This document shows positions 23,946 through 34,700 of a DNA stretch of 64,000 nucleotides, piece by piece. The DNA is taken from the NCBI GenBank assembly GCA_958299035.1, contig CATQJL010000305.1, forward strand, positions 37,089,733-37,153,732. The letters are read 5' to 3'. The stretch is from Cylicocyclus nassatus. Lineage: Eukaryota > Nematoda > Chromadorea > Rhabditida > Strongylidae. The first letter of the stretch is position 1. Each line of letters opens with the position of its first letter. The translations under genes were made by a program, and so were the position numbers. Below the pieces are notes generated by a model. It did no database searches. It was not told where the DNA came from and saw only the letters and a list, made by a program, of their open reading frames with translations.

Positions 23946-25187
23946 ATGGCGAAGATTGCCTCAGAAGAGATGCTGATCCTGCTCCAGGAGATGAGAGAAG
24001 AACGAAGAGAGATGATGGAGCTTCTGAAGCACATCACAGGACGAAGCGGTACCCCAGCCGAAATTCCGAACATGATGGCCGCCCTCAGCAGTAGGATCGA
24101 AAAGTTCTACTTCGACCCGGTGGCGGATATATGCTTCAGCAAATGGTACGCGCGCTACAAGGAGGTCTTTGTCGAAGACGCGAAACAGCCCACGGAAAGT
24201 GCGAGGGTGAGGCTACTTTGCGAGAAACTGGACAAGGACAGCTTCGAAAAATACCAGAGGCATGTGTTACCAAAGGAGGTCACCTCGATTAAACTCGAAG
24301 ATACAGTCGAAACATTGAAGCAGCTCTTCGACGTGAAGATTTCCGAGTTCACTATGCGGTACCAGTGCTTGAAACTGGAGAAGGAGGATTCCAAGGATTA
24401 CCTCATGTATACCGGAAGAGAGGACGAACTGTGCGAGAAAGCGAAGATCCACGACTTGGATAGCGATGAAATCAAGTGTCTTTTGTGGATTTTTGGCCTG
24501 AAGAGCCAGAAAGAAGGCGAAATCAGGCAGCGACTCATAGCCGTACTGGACAAGGAGTACAAGGCTGGACGAGAAATGTTGCTACAGGAACTGTACCTAG
24601 AGTGCGAAAACTTCCTCAGTCTCAAGAAGGATAACGAGACTGTAGTTGGTTGCGCGAAGATTGTCGAAGCAGCAAGCAAGGAAGAACCCAAAAAGCTGGA
24701 GTGCTGGAACTGTGGTAAAGCCCACTTTGCTAGGGAATGCAAAGCGAAGCAGTGGTTTTGCAAGAAATGCAAGAAGACACGTCACAAGGAGAAGTTTTGC
24801 GAAGAAGTGGCGGAGAGAAAAGCTCTTGTTCAGCAACATTCGAAACGAAGAATGTACAGAAGCAGCGATACCAGCAAGAACAGAAGTTGGACGAAACCAA
24901 AACGCCAAGTGCTTAGAGTTGCGAAGATTGCGAACGCAATGATGGAAGTGAATTCGACTCGCGTATATGTGAAAGCGAAAGTTAATAGTCATCCAGTTAG
25001 TTTCTTACTGGATACAGGATCAGATATCACCTTGCTAAACGAAGCAATCTGGAGAAACATGGGTGCTCCACGGCTGGAGGAAACAACCGTGATCGTCAAG
25101 AACGCTAGTGGAGGTTCCATGGAAGTTCATGGAAAGCTATGGTGCGAGTATAAAATCAAAGGATCCAGTGGCCGTATTCATCATTGA
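23946..25187 (+). pseudogene. Gypsy gag and start of protease
   Basis: The 413-codon frame encodes a capsid-type N-terminal half, then a CCHC zinc knuckle (CWNCGKAHFARECK) and a second Cys/His cluster (FCKKCKKTRHKEKFC), near codons 250-285. It next enters a retropepsin domain with the active-site triad in LLDTGSD (codons DTG at 25011-25019). The protease frame is cut by the palindromic insertion, which adds a stop at 25185. Gag packages the element RNA; the protease would cleave the polyprotein. Confidence 0.85.
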
Positions 25188-25355
25188 TACCTTGAGGTAA
25201 ATTCTACCTCCAGGTTGTTTTATCACTCATTATCAGCAAAATTACACTGAGAATTTACCTCAAGGTACTTTGTGAATACGGGTACTTGCTGATAATGAGT
25301 GATAAAACTACCTGGAGGTAGAATGTACCTTAAGGTATCAATGATGAATACGGCC
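25174..25355. mobile_element. 182-bp palindromic insertion in the protease
   Basis: GGCCGTATTCATCATTGATA at the left is inverted as TATCAATGATGAATACGGCC at the right, with arms of ~70 bp. GGCC occurs at 25170-25173 and 25352-25355 and is a possible 4-bp duplication. Removing one GGCC plus the insert leaves the protease frame continuous, so the insertion happened after the element was intact. Confidence 0.75.
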
Positions 25356-25378
25356 ACAGAAGCGAAGGCTATGCATAC

Positions 25379-26449
25379 GTGACGCCTCACAGCTCACTGC
25401 TAGGATTAGAGTGGATTCAGAAGAACGAAGATATGTCCTATCACTTAAGCAGAATGGTTGCCGAAGTGAAGGCAGAGCAAACCAGCGACATAGCTACGAA
25501 GCTAAAGAAAACCTACCCAGAAGTCTGCGAAGAAGGTCTAGGATTTTGCACAAAAGAGAAAGCGCACTTGAGAATTAACGAAAACGTTTGCCCAGTATTC
25601 AAGGCTTGAAGACCTGTCCCCCATGCTGCGCTCGAAGCCGTCGAAAAGGAGCTTGATAGGCTGTTGGAGCTAAGCGTCATAAGCCCAGTAACGCACAGTG
25701 GGTGGGCAGCTCCGATCGTATGCGTCAGGAAGGCCAATGGAAAGTTGAGAGTGTGTGCTGACTTCTCAACTGGACTTAACAAAGCGCTGGGGTCGTATGA
25801 TTACCCGTTACCATTGCCGCAGGATATATTCGCATCCCTCAATGGAGGTACGGTGTTTTCGCAGATAGATCTGTCGGACGCCTATCTGCAAATCGAGTTG
25901 TCAGAAGAAGCGAAGAAATTGGTCGTAATAAATACGCATAGAGGACTGTACCAGTACAACAGACTGCCTTTTGGAATCAAAACAGTACCAGGGATCTTCC
26001 AGCAAATCATGAACAAGATGCTAAACGGTTTGCAAGGTGTAGCAACCTACCTGGACGACATATTGGTCTGTGGAAGGACCGAAGAAGAACACATGAAGAA
26101 TTTGCTAGCTGTTTTTGCAAGAATAGCCGATTATGGATTCAGAATTCGCTTAGACAAGTGTTCTCTTGGAAAGCCAGAGATACGATATCTCGGCTTCATA
26201 GTGGTCAGAAATGGCAGAAGGCCGAACTTAGAGAAGATCGAAGCAATCAAGAACATGGATGAGCCGAAGAATGTCAGTCAGTTAAGAGCTTTCCTTGGCA
26301 TAATAACTTACTATGCGGCATTCATGCCAAAGATTAAGGGTCTTCGTGGACCATTGGACGCGATGCTCAAGAAAGATGCGAAGTGGGAATGGACACGAAC
26401 ACATCAAAAAGCCTTCAAAAGCTCAAGGATACATTGTCAAGTGAGCTGA
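25379..26449 (+). pseudogene. Gypsy reverse transcriptase
   Basis: It starts with the end of the protease (HSSLLGLEWI) and the RT N-terminus, which stops at a TGA at 25607-25609; the adjoining frame 25664-26449 carries the RT core. The motifs are VISPVTHSGWAAPIVCVRK, FSQIDLSDAYLQIEL, LPFGIKTVPGIFQQIM and the catalytic YLDD at 26048-26059. A -1 frameshift near 26413 moves the reading to the RNase H frame. Confidence 0.85.
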
Positions 26450-27059
26450 ATCTTGCTCACTATGATCCAAGACAGAAGATCGTCGTGGCAGCGGACGCCA
26501 GCGACTATGGAATTGGGTGCGTGATATCGCACATATATCCTGATGGATCCGAAAAGCCAATTGCACATGCGTCGCGGTCTCTTACGAAAGCGGAGAAGAA
26601 GTATTCGCAGATCGAAAAGGAAGCATTGGGAATTGTCTTTGCTGTCAAGAAACACAAGTACATATTCGGACGAAGTTTCTACTACTGACGGACCATCAAC
26701 CACTGTTAATCATCCTCGGTGATAAAAAGGGAGTTCCAGTCTACTCCGCGAACGGACTCATGAGATGGGCTACAATTCTACTTGGATATGAGTTCGACAT
26801 AGAATATGTCAAAACTACGAAGTTTGGACAAGCAGATGGCTTGTCAAGGTTGATGAAGAAGAATCAGAATCTCGAAGAAGACGTCATGATAGCTGCCGTT
26901 GAGAACGACGTCGACTACATGCTGAAGAGCTGCATAAGAAAATTGCCAGTAACCGTATCTGATGTACGAACCTGGACGAAGAAGGATCCAGTGCTTAGAA
27001 GAGTACTCACTTACGTGCAGAAAGGAAGTTGGCCAGAAGTAAATGGAGAATTGGCTTGA
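26383..27059 (+). pseudogene. Gypsy RNase H and connection domain
   Basis: [14 protein letters not shown] carries the first catalytic Asp of the RNase H, and [20 protein letters not shown] the Glu-containing helix. Base loss near 26671 shifts the frame; TDHQP and GQADGLSRL follow in the next frame (26690-26870). RNase H would remove the RNA template during cDNA synthesis. Confidence 0.8.
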
Positions 27060-27850
27060 TGTCAGCCGAAAGGGTTGTGGTACCCAAGGAGCTTCGAAGA
27101 AATGTTCTGAAAGAACTGCATCTTGGACATCCAGGGATAGTAAGGATGAAAAAACTGGCTCGAAGTTACGTCTACTGGCCGAATATAGACAAAGATTGCG
27201 AAGACTTGGTTTGAAGATGTACGAAATGTCAGGAGCTAGCCAAGAATCCGACGAAAGTACCATTGGAAGCGTGGCCATCCGCGACTCGAGTGTGGCAGAG
27301 GATACACATCGACTTCGCCGGAACTATGCAAGGAGTCTTCTACTTGGTGGTAGTAGACGCATACAGTAAATGTATGATCGAGATGAGCAACATCTCGGCT
27401 GCGAAAACGGTGAAGGCTTTGAAGAACTTGTTTGCGAGATATGGATTGCCGCAAACAATAGTAAGCGACAATGGTACCCAGTTCACATCGGATTTATTCA
27501 AGAAGATGTGTGACGAAGGTGGAATCACCCACATAAGGACTGCTCCGTATCACCCTCAATCGAATGGACAAGCAGAGCGTTTCGTTGACACTCTGAAACG
27601 CGGAATCAAGAAACTAGAGGGGGAGGAGAGGCCAACAGAAGAGACTCTAAATGTGGTATTACAAGCATATAGGACAACACCAAACACGAACTCGAACGAC
27701 AAGACGCCAGCGGAGTTGTTTCTAGGCAGAAACTTGCGCACAAAATTAAGTCTGTTACTCCCGATGACAGAAGATGCAGAAGACCCACTCGCACGAAGGG
27801 GACGGGAGCGCATGAAGGATCAGTTCGACCAGAAGCATGGAGTCGTCTGA
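27029..27850 (+). pseudogene. Gypsy integrase
   Basis: The HHCC zinc region starts at 27080 (LKELHLGHPGIVRMKKLARS) and its CTKC part follows a TGA at 27212. The catalytic core 27263-27850 has HIDFAG, VSDNGTQFTS and NGQAERF, the D,D-35-E residues. A stop at 27848 separates the C-terminal part. Confidence 0.85.
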
Positions 27851-28292
27851 AAAGATTTCGAAGTTGCTGACCTGGTATACGCTAAGCAGTGGAAGCCACC
27901 CCCACTTCCACTGGGTGAAAGGAACCGTGATGAGACGTATTGGACGTGTCAATTATGAAGTTATGATTGGTGATAAGATATACAAGAAGCATGCAAATCA
28001 GCTGCGATATCGAAGCGATAGTGAACAAGTCGCCGTACGACAACAACTTCAACAACAATCCGAAGCTTTGAAGATACTACTAGATGTTCTGACAGAAGAC
28101 GACACATTATCGAGGAATGGCAATGCTGCTGAAGGGAGTTCCGAGCAAGCGATCGCGAGCGGTGTGCCAGTACCCGATTATTCAATGACATCGACGTCGA
28201 CATCAAGCCAGGAGCCCTCCACGCCACCGACAACGCTTCGGAGATCGAGCAGAACGAGAAGACCGGTACAACGGTTCCAACCTAATCCATAG
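27837..28292 (+). pseudogene. Gypsy integrase C-terminal tail
   Basis: WVKGTVMRRIGRVNYEVMI is a typical integrase C-terminal SH3-like strand set. A Gln/Ser/Thr-rich tail with RRSSRTRRPVQRF ends at 28292. It is out of frame with the core because of a shift near 27900. Confidence 0.7.
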
Positions 28293-28424
28293 CATGAAAT
28301 CGTATGTTTGTTTCATTAGACTTGTAGTTGTTTAAATAATAGTGATATCTATGTGTAATCGATTTCTTAGCTGTTCATATTTGTAGTTCATGCTTTTATC
28401 GTAGGCTAGTTTTGTGTAACTACC

Positions 28425-28437
28425 CTACTGGGGGAGG
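28425..28437 (+). promoter_or_regulatory. Polypurine tract of the Gypsy element
   Basis: The purine run GGGGGAGG in CTACTGGGGGAGGTG lies directly before the 3' LTR, at the place where plus-strand DNA synthesis is primed. Confidence 0.7.
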
Positions 28438-28682
28438 TGTTATATTAGTGTCTGATTAGTTGTTTTCTCGTATGATCTGCCCTCGCTAAGGCGCCTGCGA
28501 CCTCAATGCGCGGGAAATGAGCGCTATAAAAGGCGCTCGCTGTTAGCCATTGTCAGTTCGACTGTTCACTCAACGCCTCTCTTATTTTATTGTTCCCTAT
28601 CATTTTCTAATAAATATTCTTGTTCCTCTCGTGTGCTGCCTCAGGACGAAGAGTCGACGTGTCCGACGTGGAGGACACAACA
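28438..28682 (+). repeat. 3' LTR of the Gypsy element
   Basis: 245 bp, TGTTATATTAG to ACACAACA, with TATAAAA at 28525-28531 and AATAAA at 28609-28614. It differs from the 5' LTR by a few substitutions and small gaps. Confidence 0.9.
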
Positions 28683-29131
28683 ATGATAAATACCATCTCA
28701 ATCGTATTTATGCTGCATGGAATTGTTCGAGTTGGTAGCTGCAAAATTTCGACTCTAATGTTGAAACAACCCACTTTTCACGTGTGCTCACCTTCCCCGC
28801 TGCTTGCCCGCCACTAGATCCAGAGAAAAGGATGGCAAATTAGTAAGAAGAATCGTTGTTCGAAGTGATCTTACACCACTGATAGCGGACGAAAAACTAC
28901 TAGAGATGGATTTAGCGACGTGGAAAAGCGTGGTTTAAAGTCCAAATAAAAAGACATTGCTTCAAACCTTCAATGTGTTCTGTTCAATTGAAACGGCAAT
29001 TAAAAGAAGCTGGTCAATAAATGTTTCTCACCCTTTTCACTAGGTGTGGGAACAAGTTCTGGAATTACTGTGCAACAGATATCAAGTTGAATTGATCTCA
29101 GGTGTTGTAAATCAGTACCAAAGCCCAATGG
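28683..29131. other. No recognised feature
   Basis: Sequence between the LTR element and the hAT-type element. There are short open frames only. Confidence 0.4.
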
Positions 29132-29139
29132 GTGGCAAC

Positions 29140-30501
29140 TAGGGTCAAGCGTGCTGATGCGATCCGGGACTTTCATTCACGCCCCCCCCCCTTGAAGGTA
29201 CCCATCCGTACGACCCTTCCCCCTTCCCCTTCTCCCCCCCCCCCTTCCCCCTCCCCCCCCCCTCCCCACCCTCACCCATTTATCTCCCTTACATCCCCTG
29301 CCCACATTCCTCGCGGTAACCTGCATAAACGAATGTCAATATCAAAAAACACCTGCGTGAGAACTTCAGTGAGGTTTCCGAAGCAAAAGTTCTAGGCCAA
29401 TGGGTGCGTCCATCATCTGTAGCACACATACACACCTTTGATAATGCTTGAGATTCTGCAACTTTTTTTTTTGAATTTCCAGGCATACTTCCGGCCAGCA
29501 AATTCGATTCCCGTAGGCGATACAAATTTTTGCACTGAGAAGAAATGACATTATTGAACTACAAAAGATGTTTTCGACTAAGAAGCTTACTTCCTACCTC
29601 TTCCACAGTTAAGCGCCGTCAAACACGACTTCAAAAACGTGCATGAGCACGGTAGTTTGAAAATTCGTAACTAAGGCCAGGAAAAGACTGAGAGGCTGCA
29701 AAGCACAGGTTCTGTAGTATGGTGCCCAGACTATCCAAAGAAAAAGTTTCAGCTCTTGAGGAGCAGTAAGAAAACTCGAAAAAACTTAGATGTGACTTTC
29801 GTAAATTTAGATGCGATCTTAAAAAGCAAAAACTGGGGTTTTTGAGTATAAAATTTTGTAACTTACCAGAGAAGTTATAAAACAGCCTGCAATTTATATG
29901 AGGGAAGGTAAGAGGATGGCCCCATATTATAGTAGAATTGCAGCCAACAAGCTTCAATAGCTCCGAAGAAATTTAGATGCGACCCAGATGCGACCCCCCT
30001 TTCCTGACTTTTTGTTGCCATACATAAAATCATAAGAAAATCCACAGTTGACAAGATAACACCAAATTTTGCACTGATATAGCGGAGCATCTCAAAAGTA
30101 CAGATAAATCATATGGGCCCGCGAAAAACATTACAAAAAGATTTAGAAATTTATGATGGTCACACCTAGTAAAGACATTCGCTTTTGTCGAGTGTGTGAG
30201 ACTTCATGAGGGCTTCAGAAGGAAGATTCCTAGGGCAATCGGTACATTTAGCATTTTTATCAAATAATACATCCTTCAAAAGTGTTTTGAGCTCTTGTAA
30301 ATGTTTTCTTGAGAATTTCTACAGATTTCCACTTTTTTATAGATTTATTGTAAAGAATATAACTAATTGTCTGTTTTTTTGATTCCCTTTTGAAGCTCAG
30401 GGTATTTTAGCCTAACTAACCCCTCTTACGGCCCTTCCCCCCACCTTAGATACCCTCTTACGACCCCCCGTTGCGACAGTCGCATCACAAGCTTGACCCT
30501 G
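29140..30501. mobile_element. Non-autonomous hAT-type element (1362 bp)
   Basis: The ends are inverted: TAGGGTCAAGCGTGCTGATG at the left and CATCACAAGCTTGACCCTG at the right. GTGGCAAC is repeated exactly at 29132-29139 and 30502-30509, an 8-bp target duplication as made by hAT transposases. No transposase frame is visible. A C-rich tract lies at 29180-29270. Confidence 0.8.
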
Positions 30502-30585
30502 GTGGCAACTTTTGATTTCGAGTATTGTGTGAATTGCCCCCTGATTCTGCATCATGAGATGCCTATCCGCTAGTTATTTTTATCC

Positions 30586-30720
30586 GGGTGGGGGAACGAA
30601 AGCCGCCAGGTCCAGCCGCCTCCGCGGACTGCTGGTCCTGGAACGACATGCAACAACGCTGCGAAAGGACCAGCTGGCCGCGAAAGGCGGCTGGACCTGG
30701 CGGCTTTCGTTAACCCACCC
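30586..30720. mobile_element. Palindromic MITE, 135 bp
   Basis: The left arm GGGTGGGGGAACGAAAGCCG and the right arm CGGCTTTCGTTAACCCACCC are inverted. The arms continue (CCAGGTCCAGCCGCC against GGCGGCTGGACCTGG), giving an almost complete hairpin with a CATGCAACAACG loop. A fragment is at 362-445. Confidence 0.85.
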
Positions 30721-30724
30721 TTTT

Positions 30725-31280
30725 TATCCCATTGACGACGACGCCTAATTTTGCGTAGCGGCGCTGTGGGACGACGCGATTTTGCACAACACTTTCGGCA
30801 TGGGAAGGATTTGTGATTAATTATCAAATGTAAAGTTGTTCTGTAGTCAGCTAAATCATCTTCTTCGACGACGGAGTCTACGGTTCAGAGAGTTCAAAAA
30901 ACTGGGAAAACTACTGAATTGTAGGGAAAATGCTAGGCCTAGAAAGCACATGATTTTGCGAGGGGTGTGGGCCATCTGTGGTCCACATCGTCGTCAATGG
31001 GTTAACTAATAGGTGAGTCTGCACACTATGCACGGCAACAGACGATAGTAATTAGTAACTACTCTGTAAAACTTTTCCTAACAACAAACTGTAAAAATGT
31101 GGCCTACTAACTGATAGTCTATTGAATTGAAAGAGACAGGGAAACAAGGGGAGATTAGTGGAAATGAGCACGTTCCAAACTTACATGTTGTCACTAGCTC
31201 GCATGGGGTGCAATACTATACTCACATTAAGTCACAAGCGACTCGCCTTAGGTAGAGGTGCAGGTGAACATTTCGAGGAG
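30725..31280. other. No recognised feature
   Basis: AT-rich; only short frames. Confidence 0.4.
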
Positions 31281-31374
31281 CAGTTTATCTTACTATGTCT
31301 TTCCATGGGACAAACCAAGCAAAGCAATTTATGCCTGTACGCCAGAAATTACCTTTTATATCTTCAATTGGATT

Positions 31375-31662
31375 ATTTCCGATTTTCTCTTGTGCATGAA
31401 GTTCATGCACAGCCAGATATATAGTAAGCACAAGTCGAGGATATTTATCTCTTGCGTGTAGGGATGTTTGACATGCAATTTTCATCGCTTTCACAATACA
31501 GCTCTGTCCTCGAACAAGGTTTCCATGGTTCCCATCGCTCACAATTTTGTAGGGGACTATACGTCGCCGATAGACTTTAGCCCGCGCAGGCAGCTGATAC
31601 GAATCTGTATGCTTGTGAAGTGCGCATGCAAGCATTTGTCGCAGATGTCCGCATGGGACCAC
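31375..31662 (-). CDS. Possible exon, unknown protein
   Basis: On the minus strand a frame of about 95 codons is open, with ordered-looking composition (LRQMLACALHKHTDSYQL, VPYKIVSDGNHGNLVRGQSC, LVLTIYLAVHELHAQEKIG). It ends at a possible donor, GATATAAAAG followed by GTAATT, near 31375. A shorter open piece (KSTAAMDMLEEAKQQNLRE) lies just upstream at about 31690-31750, but the gap between them is too short for an intron, so the model is incomplete. No family recognised. Confidence 0.3.
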
Positions 31663-31969
31663 ACCCTTTCGGCTACATATATCCCTCTACCTCTCGCAGA
31701 TTTTGTTGCTTCGCTTCTTCCAGCATGTCCATCGCGGCCGTCGATTTCAGTTCTATACCAAAAAGTGGATTATATGCGTTGTGAAATGCATGGTGGAAAT
31801 CATTGGCTATTTGTAGTTACACCGGTCTTCGCTCACTCTTTCTCTAAGCTGCCAACAAATCTGATTCGCTCGAAAGTATTAAAAAGCACAAAATTCATCT
31901 CTAATCTGCTGTTCGGGCGCAGAACTTGTATGTTGACCTCGCGGCAGACTTTGGATACCGTACTGTAAT

Positions 31970-32800
31970 TAGCGGATCAATATGTAAAGAGTAACTACAA
32001 AACTTGTATGATAACCATCCCCCTCGCATGTCCTCTGGGGATTTAGCGACTTCCATCGGAAAGAAACCGTTGCTCCCGTCAAGTGTTAATCATGACAGCA
32101 GGAGGTAAAATGAGGGATCAAAGGTACATGATATCAACGATGAAAAAACTTTTGCAATTCACGATAAATAACACGGACGTTTTGCTTACTGCTAGTGCTG
32201 CTGCCTCTCGCGCGGATTACTGTAACGCCGCGTTGAGACAATTCTTTATTTCCACCCATAAGAAACGAGCGCCCTCTGCTTCTTATTATGTTTAGACATT
32301 TATCATTTTTGGGAAACTGCGATATTTCCACGAAGGATTTGGTACTAAGCTAGTTAGCAAGCAGTAGCTTTGGATTCTGACCCATACCTGCACAATCCTT
32401 AGTTACAAATTCTAAGATACGATAATTATGCGCTCAAAAGACATTAATACAGTGTTTATTCAATATTTTTTCAAGCGAGAGTAATTAAGCAGAATTGAAG
32501 AATTGTACAAACTTTTTCTACTTATGTAAACACGACATTTTTGTCTTGTAGGAACGTGCATTCAAGGCATCAAACTGCTATCTCCTTCTCCGTTGTACGA
32601 AGCCTGGTGGCTTCTTCTTGACACTAGGAAGTGGTTTTGCTAACGGATTTACCTGCAATTGTACTCATTTCGTATGTCAAAAATCAAACGCGTTCAATGA
32701 AATCTAATTTTAGTCCATTACTATTCGCCCATACACGATCCTAGTTTACTGTCACAGAGCTCGCAGATTTTTGCAGCATTCAATTGCGAGATGATTTGAA
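31970..32800. other. No recognised feature
   Basis: AT-rich; no domain, exon pair or repeat boundary recognised. Confidence 0.4.
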
Positions 32801-32814
32801 TGTTTACTCAGACA

Positions 32815-33240
32815 ATCGACCGGACCCCTCCGCCGGACAGTCCGAATCTGCCAGAGTCGCGCCGGACCCAGTTGACCAATGAGAGCGGGGCAAATGGGCG
32901 GTCCGTCGCGGTGACATCACTGGCAGGCAAATGGGACGCTTCTCCGGCCCTGCTGCAAAGGTACGCCATTTCTCCGGCGCGGCTCTGCCAGATTTGGCAG
33001 AGCCGCGCCGGAGAAATTTGCCCGGCGCGAGTCCGCCAGATTTGGAAGAGCCGCGCGCAGAAAATGGGAGGGGTCCGGAGCACAAATGGGAGGTCTCCGG
33101 AGCAGAAAATGGGAGGGCTCCGGAGCAGAAATGGGAGGTCTCCGGAGCAGAAATGGGAGGGCTCCGGAGCAGAAATGGGAGGTCTCCGGAGCAGAAATGG
33201 GAGGGCCCCGGAGCACAAATGGGAGGGCTCCGGAGCTGGC
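32815..33240. repeat. Repeat unit with 22-bp minisatellite, array 1
   Basis: 33058-33237 consists of copies of GGAGCAGAAATGGGAGGTCTCC and variants (GGAGGGCTCC, GCACAAATGG). The left part contains CGGACCCCTCCGCCGGACAG and GC-rich GCGCCGG words. The array is open in several frames by chance of its period, and I do not call it coding. A second array at 36190-36400 shares both the minisatellite and the CCCCTCCGCCGG word. Confidence 0.8.
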
Positions 33241-33619
33241 TGCGTATCGATTTGGCGCGTAGCAAGCAAACGTCTAACTCCACGGTGATGAGTCCTCTGT
33301 TTACCCTCTTTCTTCATATTTTAGTACTTTTTTTCGATTTTGTTGTTTCTCCGCGTTTCTTACCGTTTTTTTTCTTTTCCGCGTTGCTCTTCGTCGCGTT
33401 GGCGTTTATGTTGTTGTAAGTTCCTCGTTTTCAGGTTTGTTTCAAATTTTCGTGCGGATGCACTCAATCACCTTCAGTGTTTGGCTCTTTTCGACTTGAG
33501 ACATCGTTGACTACTGATGGAGTAGTTTTCGTGATTAATTCTGGATTTTCGAAACAACAACAATTTTCGAAAGTATATAATTCGAGTAAAGTCCAAATGA
33601 AGTTTTCTTCCCATTTCAG

Positions 33620-34277
33620 TCAGAAAGCTTGCTTTTTAGGTGCAGTGGATTTAGCGGTATTTGGAAGGTATATCTAAACTTTTTCGTACCCCTCAATATC
33701 GATACCTTATCAGGTGGCTGTATTCCGTGGATTATTGGATTCCGCAATGATAGATAGTTTGGGCAGTCTGAGTCCACTCATACTCGATTTCATCGACTCG
33801 ATGAGAGAAAACCTCGAAAGCATCTGGTATGCAGTTTTTACGTTGTAATGTAGTCCTTGATAACAAGCAAGATTATATCAGGATCGTGACATAGCAGTGG
33901 TGACGATGATGCGGCTACACTATTCCAAACTTATTGCTGTGATCATTGATAATGTTAGTCCAGAAAATCGTGGCAGTCTCATTCCGGATGAAAAGAAGCA
34001 AAGCCTATTTTATCTATTCATCGGCTGGTGCAGCAGAACGATAGCAGTAGATAAAAAGAATAGGGAAAATGATGTATGTTTTCATGTTGCTGTTCTATGC
34101 ATCGCTGTTTATTTAATCTTTTTCATTAAGGTTGGTTCATAGGTGGAGCAAAAGGCGGCCTTAGCTATGACACGTCCACTCAGCTGTGGTAGAATATTTG
34201 AAGCTCAGAAATCTATTGGTGAAGATGGTTATTTATATGGCTGGTTGGAAAAACTTGTGTCAAGTGCGAATACTGCG
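33620..34277 (+). CDS. sax-2: Furry-like (SAX-2/FRY) exons
   Basis: Four exon-like segments on the plus strand match the middle of Furry, a very large HEAT-repeat-like scaffold for NDR/LATS kinases that controls cell and neurite shape. They are 33620-33656 (or 33667), 33714-33826, 33882-34073 and 34143-34277. Recognised text includes VFRGLLDSAMID, LHYSKLIAVIIDNVSPENRG, SLFYLFIGWCSRTI and DGYLYGWLEKLV, the last matching the family DGYLYKWLDNIL block. Exons 3 and 4 join cleanly in phase 0. The best GT sites of exons 1 and 2 give off-by-one phases; weaker alternative donors (GCG/GTATTT, GCA/GTTTTT) would repair them. With the broken downstream pieces, this locus may be a partial or decaying copy. 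Confidence 0.7.
33714..33826 (+). CDS. sax-2: Furry-like exon
   Basis: The acceptor is CTTATCAG and the donor ATCTG followed by GTATGC. It encodes VAVFRGLLDSAMIDSLGSLS and ends DSMRENLESI, which parallels the VFRELVEELHP region of vertebrate FRY. Its end phase does not match the next exon if this donor is used. Confidence 0.6.
33882..34073 (+). CDS. sax-2: Furry-like exon
   Basis: The acceptor is TTATATCAG and the donor GAAAATGAT followed by GTATGT. 64 codons, phase 0 at both ends. MMRLHYSKLIAVIIDNVSPE and LFYLFIGWCSRTIAV match the Furry segment with ...HHLFILFSQWAG in the vertebrate protein. Confidence 0.7.
34143..34277 (+). CDS. sax-2: Furry-like exon
   Basis: The acceptor is GGTTCATAG and the donor ACTGCG followed by GTATGT. 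45 codons, phase 0. ALAMTRPLSCGRIFE and GEDGYLYGWLEKLVSS are the most diagnostic Furry block (family ALKAMSAVLCCGPVF and DGYLYKWLDNIL). Confidence 0.75.
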
Positions 34278-34432
34278 GTATGTTTATGTTGGAAATCGCT
34301 TTTACGGTCCTTTTTCTCTTGTTTATCTTTCATAATATGCTCTTTCTTGTTTGAAATTGGTTATATCTCTTCGATGAAAGTGTTTTTCAACTGAATCGTC
34401 TTATTCAAGAGTATCTGAAGTAGTACGGAATA

Positions 34433-34700
34433 TCACGCAATCGAGCCACCTGCTAGACTGGTTAATGTCTTAGTGCTATAGTCAGCCAAGTGCTGTTGCT
34501 GCGAAATGCTTTCGAGCTCTCGTGCTCGTGTTCTCACTGTATTATAGATCCCAACTGGTCGTCGACTTGGAACAGTAGTCAAAACGAGGCGTAGAGGGAT
34601 TGCGCAGCTGCTGTGACTGCACAAACTTCGCTAAAAATGTCTCGCTGAGGTTGTCCTTCAGAAAGGATGGAAATCAAGTGGTGCGCACTTGCATATGCTG
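34433..34700 (-). pseudogene. Inverted partial duplicate of a Furry-region exon
   Basis: Read on the minus strand, the acceptor TTCTCAGTTTCAG and the following coding text (ILSEGQPQ-DIFSEVCAVTAA) are the same as in the plus-strand copy at 35381-35492. The match includes the upstream intron to about 34790. Downstream this copy reads VLTTVPSRRPVGIYNTVRTR without the TGA of the other copy (CGACGA here, CGATGA there). It lies inside the locus in the wrong orientation, so it cannot be spliced into a plus-strand transcript. Confidence 0.65.

Larger units (their letters stand above)
23591..28682 (+). mobile_element. Ty3/Gypsy LTR retrotransposon, full-length but broken
   Basis: Two LTRs, TGTTAT...(A)CA, flank gag, protease, RT, RNase H and integrase in Ty3/Gypsy order. 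The LTRs are nearly identical, so the insertion is fairly young. The flanks ATGAC and ATGAT are a probable 5-bp target duplication with one change. Breaks: a palindromic insertion in the protease at 25174-25355; stops at 25607, 27212 and 27848; and frameshifts near 26413, 26671, 27050 and 27900. Several stops fit CGA to TGA change. No envelope gene is seen, so this is a retrotransposon rather than a retrovirus-like element. Confidence 0.9.

Noticed and set aside
29160..29395. Proline-rich open frame
   Set aside because: It is a C-rich low-complexity tract inside a hAT-type element, not a protein.
32800..33419. Several long overlapping open frames on both strands
   Set aside because: They are produced by the 22-bp minisatellite, which lacks stops in many frames. 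The encoded text is a simple repeat on both strands.
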